Notes under the pieces: model-generated
Databases searched by the model: none
Seen by the model: the letters and a program-made list of their open reading frames with translations, nothing else
What the model was told of the DNA's origin: nothing
Position numbers and translations under genes: made by a program
Assembly: GCF_004011175.1 (NCBI RefSeq)
Contig: NZ_RQXX01000003.1
Coordinates: 496,001 to 560,000, forward strand
DNA from: Mesobaculum littorinae
GTDB taxonomy: Bacteria; Pseudomonadota; Alphaproteobacteria; Rhodobacterales; Rhodobacteraceae
DNA: 64,000 bases
Reading direction: 5' to 3'
In this document: positions 60,684-64,000 of the stretch, piece after piece
Position numbering within the stretch: the stretch's first letter is position 1
Layout: the number at the start of each line of letters is the position of its first letter

Positions 60684-61976
60684 ATGGTCGACATCGCCGC
60701 CCGCGTCTGGAACCACAAGTGGAAGATCGATCCGATCGTCCGCTCCCTGATCGATACCGATTTCTACAAGCTGCTGATGTGCCAGTCGGTCTACCGCAAC
60801 CGGCCCGACGCCCGCGTGACCTTCAGCCTGATCAACCGCACCAGCGACATCAAGCTGGCCGAACTGATCGACGAGGGCGAGCTGCGCGAACAACTCGACC
60901 ACATCCGGTCGCTGTCGCTGTCGCGCGGTGAAAGCACGTGGATGCGGGGCAATACCTTCTACGGCAAGCGCCAGATGTTCCGCCCCGACTTCATGGACTG
61001 GTTCGAGACGCTGCGCCTGCCGCCCTATCACCTGGAAAAGCGCCACGGTCAGTACGAGCTGACCTTCGAAGGCTCTTGGCCCGAGGTCATGCTGTGGGAG
61101 ATCCCGGCGCTGGCCGTTCTGATGGAACTGCGGTCGCGCAAGGTGCTGGAAGCGATGGGCCGGTTCGAGCTGCAGGTGCTGTACGCCCGCGCGATGACCA
61201 AGCTTTGGAAAAAGGTCGAACGCCTGCGCGACGTGCCCGGCCTGAAGATCGCCGATTTCGGCACGCGGCGGAGGCATTCCTTTCTCTGGCAGGACTGGTG
61301 CGTCCAGGCGATGCAGGAGGGGCTGGGCGACGCCTTCACCGGCACCTCGAACTGCCTGATCGCCATGCACCGCGAGGTCGAGGCGATCGGCACCAACGCG
61401 CATGAACTGCCGATGGTCTACTCCGCGCTGGCGAAGTCCGAGGATGAGCTGCGCGAGGCGCCCTATCGCGTGCTGGCCGACTGGCACGAAGAGCATGACG
61501 GCAACCTGCGCGTCATCCTGCCCGACACATACGGCACCAAGGGGTTTCTCGACCGTGCGCCCGACTGGCTGGCGGGCTGGACCGGCATCCGCATCGACAG
61601 CGGCGATCCCGCCGAGGGCGCCGAGACCGCGATTGCCTGGTGGAAGGCGCGGGGCGAGGATCCGACGCGGAAACTGGTGATCTTCTCCGACGGTCTGGAC
61701 GTCGAGAAGATCGTCGAGCTTCAGGCCCGCTTCGCGGGGCGGGTGCGGGTCAGCTTTGGCTGGGGCACGCTTCTGACCAACGATTTCCGCGGGCTGGTCG
61801 CGAATGATGCGCTGCGGCCCTTTTCGCTGGTCTGCAAGGCGGTCGAGGCCGACGGCAACCCGACGGTGAAGCTTTCCGACAATCCGATGAAGGCGATGGG
61901 CCCGGGGCTGGAGGTCGAGCGCTACAAGCGGATCTTCGGGGTCGGTCAGCAGACCGCGCGCGAGGTTCTGGTCTAG
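60684..61976 (+). CDS. pncB: nicotinate phosphoribosyltransferase PncB
   Basis: 430 residues, normal length. Seen: LIDTDFYKLLMCQSVYRN, FLQDW-type SFLWQDWCVQAMQEG, GTSNCLIAM, WTGIRIDSGDP, IFSDGLDVEKIVEL and FGWGTLLTNDF. Makes nicotinate mononucleotide from nicotinate and PRPP. With pncA it forms a complete two-step nicotinamide salvage route to NaMN. Confidence 0.96.
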   Translation: MVDIAARVWNHKWKIDPIVRSLIDTDFYKLLMCQSVYRNRPDARVTFSLINRTSDIKLAELIDEGELREQLDHIRSLSLSRGESTWMRGNTFYGKRQMFRPDFMDWFETLRLPPYHLEKRHGQYELTFEGSWPEVMLWEIPALAVLMELRSRKVLEAMGRFELQVLYARAMTKLWKKVERLRDVPGLKIADFGTRRRHSFLWQDWCVQAMQEGLGDAFTGTSNCLIAMHREVEAIGTNAHELPMVYSALAKSEDELREAPYRVLADWHEEHDGNLRVILPDTYGTKGFLDRAPDWLAGWTGIRIDSGDPAEGAETAIAWWKARGEDPTRKLVIFSDGLDVEKIVELQARFAGRVRVSFGWGTLLTNDFRGLVANDALRPFSLVCKAVEADGNPTVKLSDNPMKAMGPGLEVERYKRIFGVGQQTAREVLV

Positions 61977-62001
61977 CGGTTCGGTCCGGCCCCGCGCCTG
62001 C

Positions 62002-62020
62002 CGCCCCCGCCAAGGGGGCG
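62002..62020 (+). terminator. possible terminator of pncB
   Basis: CGCCCCC (62002-62008) and GGGGGCG (62014-62020) can pair 26 bases past the pncB stop, loop GCCAA. No T-run follows, so support is weak. Confidence 0.35.
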
Positions 62021-62200
62021 CGGCGCCGCCTTGCGTTGCCGTCCGCGCGCCAGAGGGGGGCTTTGGATTTTGTTGTCGCCGGGCGCGAACCAGTCCCCCG
62101 ATTGGCCTGAGCAAAATGCCGCCTGCAGCCCGGGCCTGCCATGCTGCCGCCATGTTTCGACGGCCTTCTGCCGAAAAATAGCAAGAGCAGGAGCAGAGGC

Positions 62201-62773
62201 ATGTTCGAACGGATCAAGGCGCTATCGGCGGATCGCTTGGGGCGGCGCATCGCGCTCGATGCCCCGATTGCCCCGCCCCGCCCGCGCCCGACCGACCCGC
62301 TTGGGGCGGCCGCGGCGGTGTTCGATGACGAGTTTGCCCTTCTCAACCGAGAAATCGTGCAGATCGCCGGGGCGCCGCTGGTCGCGGTGCCGCTCTGCCC
62401 CTCGGCGTGTCAGCCCGGGGCCAGGGCCGACGGGCTGCTGTCGATGGGGGCCACGCCCTTCGGGAGGTGGAACATGACCTACTATGCCTCGACCCCGGGT
62501 GCGGCGCGGACGCTCGACACGCATATCTACGAACCCGTCTTCGACGGCCTCTACGAAGGCTGCATGGCGGACGAGATCGACCGCGTCCTGGAAAGCTGGG
62601 CGCAGTTCCGCCAGAACGACCCCGCCGCCACGGCCGCGCAGGCACGGTCCTACGCCGCCGCGCTGCGGATGATGCTGGGCGAAGCGGGCGGGCGCATCGA
62701 AAAGATGCTGTTCTCGGGCCGCCGCAACCTGTGGACCGAAAGCCTGTGCCGGCACGAGGCGCTGGTCGGCTAG
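62201..62773 (+). CDS. hypothetical protein
   Basis: 190 residues, soluble, no signal peptide or membrane segment. Starts FERIKALSADRLGRR after an AGAGG site. Features: FDDEFALLNREIVQIAGAPLV, a short Cys stretch (PLCPSACQPG), NMTYYASTPGAARTLDTHIYEPVFDGLYEGCMADEIDRVL and a basic end. I do not recognise the family and do not assign a function. Monocistronic between pncB and the convergent arfB. Confidence 0.7.
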   Translation: MFERIKALSADRLGRRIALDAPIAPPRPRPTDPLGAAAAVFDDEFALLNREIVQIAGAPLVAVPLCPSACQPGARADGLLSMGATPFGRWNMTYYASTPGAARTLDTHIYEPVFDGLYEGCMADEIDRVLESWAQFRQNDPAATAAQARSYAAALRMMLGEAGGRIEKMLFSGRRNLWTESLCRHEALVG

Positions 62774-63074
62774 AGGCCGGCTAGAGGTCGGGCCGGGTCT
62801 GTCGCGGAAATCTCCCACGCGGCCTGCGGGGCGGGGGCTGGCGCAGGAATTCATGAGCAGACCGGCGGCCTCCTGACGGCAGAGCGTCCCGATGTGCCGG
62901 GGCAGCAGGTCTGCCGATGGAAGCCTGTCCGCCCTTCCTGTGCCCGTTTCCGGTACTGGCGCTGCATCTGGAGCCATGCGCAACCCAAGCCGGGGCAGGG
63001 GGTGCTGCCCGCGACTACCCGTCTGCCCGCCACCCTCCGTCGGCTATCGCATTCCGTTGGTGCGACATCGGGCC
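62774..63074. other. intergenic gap between convergent genes
   Basis: About 300 bases. Near the hypothetical gene is a short repeat of GGCCGGCTAGAGG-like sequence. I see no gene, RNA or clear terminator in the rest. Confidence 0.4.
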
Positions 63075-63497
63075 CTAGCCCTCGGGATCGACCTTCCCGC
63101 GCAGGGATTTCACCGAGCCGCGCTGTTTCTTGCCTTCGATCCGCCGCCGTTTCGAGGCCAGCGTCGGCCGGGTCGGCACCCGCCGTTTCGGCACTTCGGT
63201 CGCGCGGCGGATCAGCTCGGCCAGCCTGTCACGCGCGATCTCGCGGTTGCGGGCCTGGCTGCGCGTCTCCGAGACGTGCAAGACCAGCGCCCCCTCCTTG
63301 GTCCAGCGCCGCCCGGCCAGTCGCCGCAGCCGGGCCTTGACCGGGCCCGGCAGGTTCGGCGACCTCTCGGCCTCGAACCGCAGCTCGACCGCGGTCGCGA
63401 CCTTGTTGACGTTCTGCCCGCCGGGTCCGCCCGACTGGCCGAACTGCTCGACGATCTCCCAGTCCTCGATCGCGATCTTCTGCGTGATCTGCAGCAT
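63075..63497 (-). CDS. arfB: peptidyl-tRNA hydrolase / ribosome rescue factor ArfB
   Basis: 140 residues. GGQ motif at 26-28 (QSGGPGGQNVNKVATAVELRF) and the basic C-terminal tail (KRRIEGKKQRGSVKSLRGK) that enters the empty mRNA channel. Frees peptides from stalled ribosomes. It follows the cation exchanger gene by 36 bases on the same strand, probably one transcript. Confidence 0.95.
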   Translation of the reverse strand: MLQITQKIAIEDWEIVEQFGQSGGPGGQNVNKVATAVELRFEAERSPNLPGPVKARLRRLAGRRWTKEGALVLHVSETRSQARNREIARDRLAELIRRATEVPKRRVPTRPTLASKRRRIEGKKQRGSVKSLRGKVDPEG

Positions 63498-63533
63498 GCC
63501 CTTCTCCGTCCGATCCGTCGCCCCACGGGCCCG

Positions 63534-64000
63534 TCATATCACGACCAGAACCACGGACAGGGCATAGAGCGCGAGCACCAGAACGCTTTCGAACCCGATC
63601 CGTCCCGGCCCCGCCTTTTCCCGCCGGATCATGCCCAGAAGCAGCACCGCCGTCATCATCAACGCCAGCAAAGCGGTCGAGAAATCTGCCGAGCTCATTT
63701 CTGCGTAGATCGACCCGTCATAGGTCACGTCGGCGGCCGACAGGAACATCACCTCGAACGCGTTGCCGCCGATGATGTTGCCGATGGCGAGGCTGACGGC
63801 GCCCACGCGCACCGCGGCGATGGCGGTCACCAGTTCGGGCAGCGAATTGGCGAAGCCGGCAAAGATCGTGCCGACCGCGCTTTCCGACATGCCTGTCTTG
63901 TCGACCAGTCCAAGGCTGGCCTCGCCGATCGCGTAGCCCGCGGCGGCGGTGATCGCGGCATTGATCGCGAAGCGCAGCCAGAGGGTTCGCATCCGCCCCT
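63534..64000 (-). CDS. calcium/sodium (CaCA) antiporter, C-terminal half
   Basis: The open frame runs to the window edge, so the N-terminal half is missing; 155 codons are visible. The second alpha-repeat of the CaCA family is present: GTIFAGFANSLPELVTAIAA and AIGNIIGGNAFEVMF, with four or five hydrophobic helices. An ATG at 63992 lies inside the protein, not at its start. Expected to exchange sodium or proton for calcium in the inner membrane. arfB is just downstream. Confidence 0.88.
   Translation of the reverse strand, partial: GRMRTLWLRFAINAAITAAAGYAIGEASLGLVDKTGMSESAVGTIFAGFANSLPELVTAIAAVRVGAVSLAIGNIIGGNAFEVMFLSAADVTYDGSIYAEMSSADFSTALLALMMTAVLLLGMIRREKAGPGRIGFESVLVLALYALSVVLVVI

Noticed and set aside
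58902-62153. 1083-codon open frame on the minus strand covering pncA and pncB antisense
   Set aside because: Only its first 903 bases (58902-59804) are trhO. The rest is the GC-rich antisense shadow of pncA and pncB, with no domain and an unlikely Arg/His/Asp-rich composition.
1-64000. Mobile elements, prophage, toxin-antitoxin or CRISPR
   Set aside because: No transposase, integrase, phage gene, regularly spaced repeat or att-like duplication beside the tRNA was seen; base composition is uniform apart from short promoter pockets.

Overview
This is a 64 kb chromosomal window from a high-GC alphaproteobacterium, most likely a member of the Rhodobacteraceae (Roseobacter/Rhodobacter group). The pointers are the very high third-position GC, the dense gene packing with many ATGA/TGATG overlaps, the three TRAP transporters, and the housekeeping neighbourhoods (dapF-mtaB, hemH, comF-grxC-nitrilase, ubiG, tspO, pncA-pncB, arfB). 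I see no insertion sequence, prophage, integrase, rRNA or CRISPR array. There is one tRNA gene, tRNA-Lys(TTT).

Layout. 1-15 kb is mainly housekeeping: mtaB (cut by the window edge), dapF, tRNA-Lys, a copper-handling operon (small DUF2946-like protein, YcnI-PCuAC fusion, SCO), an ABC exporter followed by an adenylate-kinase-like NTPase and an RNA uracil methyltransferase, two L,D-transpeptidases, a CAP-domain lipoprotein, an abundant-looking 63-residue protein, hemH, and the comF/grxC/nitrilase block. 15-21 kb is a peptide-type ABC importer with a fused double ATPase. 21-23 kb holds proline iminopeptidase, ubiG and tspO.

23-31 kb is a 2-hydroxyacid (lactate-like) locus: a TRAP transporter plus DUF3237 protein, divergent from an FMN L-2-hydroxyacid dehydrogenase, a FAD D-2-hydroxyacid dehydrogenase and a short-chain dehydrogenase. 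31-33 kb pairs a GFA-family zinc protein with a MetE-C-terminal-like methyltransferase. 33-43.6 kb looks like a hydroxycinnamate locus: feruloyl-CoA synthase-like ligase, enoyl-CoA hydratase, HSD10-type dehydrogenase, CouO-like amidohydrolase, MarR regulator, a second TRAP transporter and a paired acyl-CoA dehydrogenase. It resembles the beta-oxidative deacetylation route described in Rhodococcus, in which a hydrolase replaces the thiolase.

43.7-45.7 kb has a frameshifted PepSY-type membrane protein and a second copy of the small DUF2946-like protein. 46-57 kb is another catabolic locus: aldehyde dehydrogenase, GMC alcohol oxidoreductase, LysR regulator and a third TRAP transporter on the minus strand, divergent from two tandem amidohydrolases, a free-standing Rieske protein and a MarR regulator. 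I cannot assign its substrate; it is the best candidate here for an undescribed pathway. 57-64 kb returns to housekeeping: a glutathione-reductase-like enzyme with an unusual coenzyme site, trhO, pncA, pncB, an unknown protein, arfB and a cation/calcium exchanger cut by the window end.

Regulatory signals include one palindrome (TAACATGTTA) in two divergent promoters 22 kb apart, a dense set of inverted repeats at 53.5 kb, a LysR-type box on the end of the LysR gene, and a stem-loop after dctP in all three TRAP operons.
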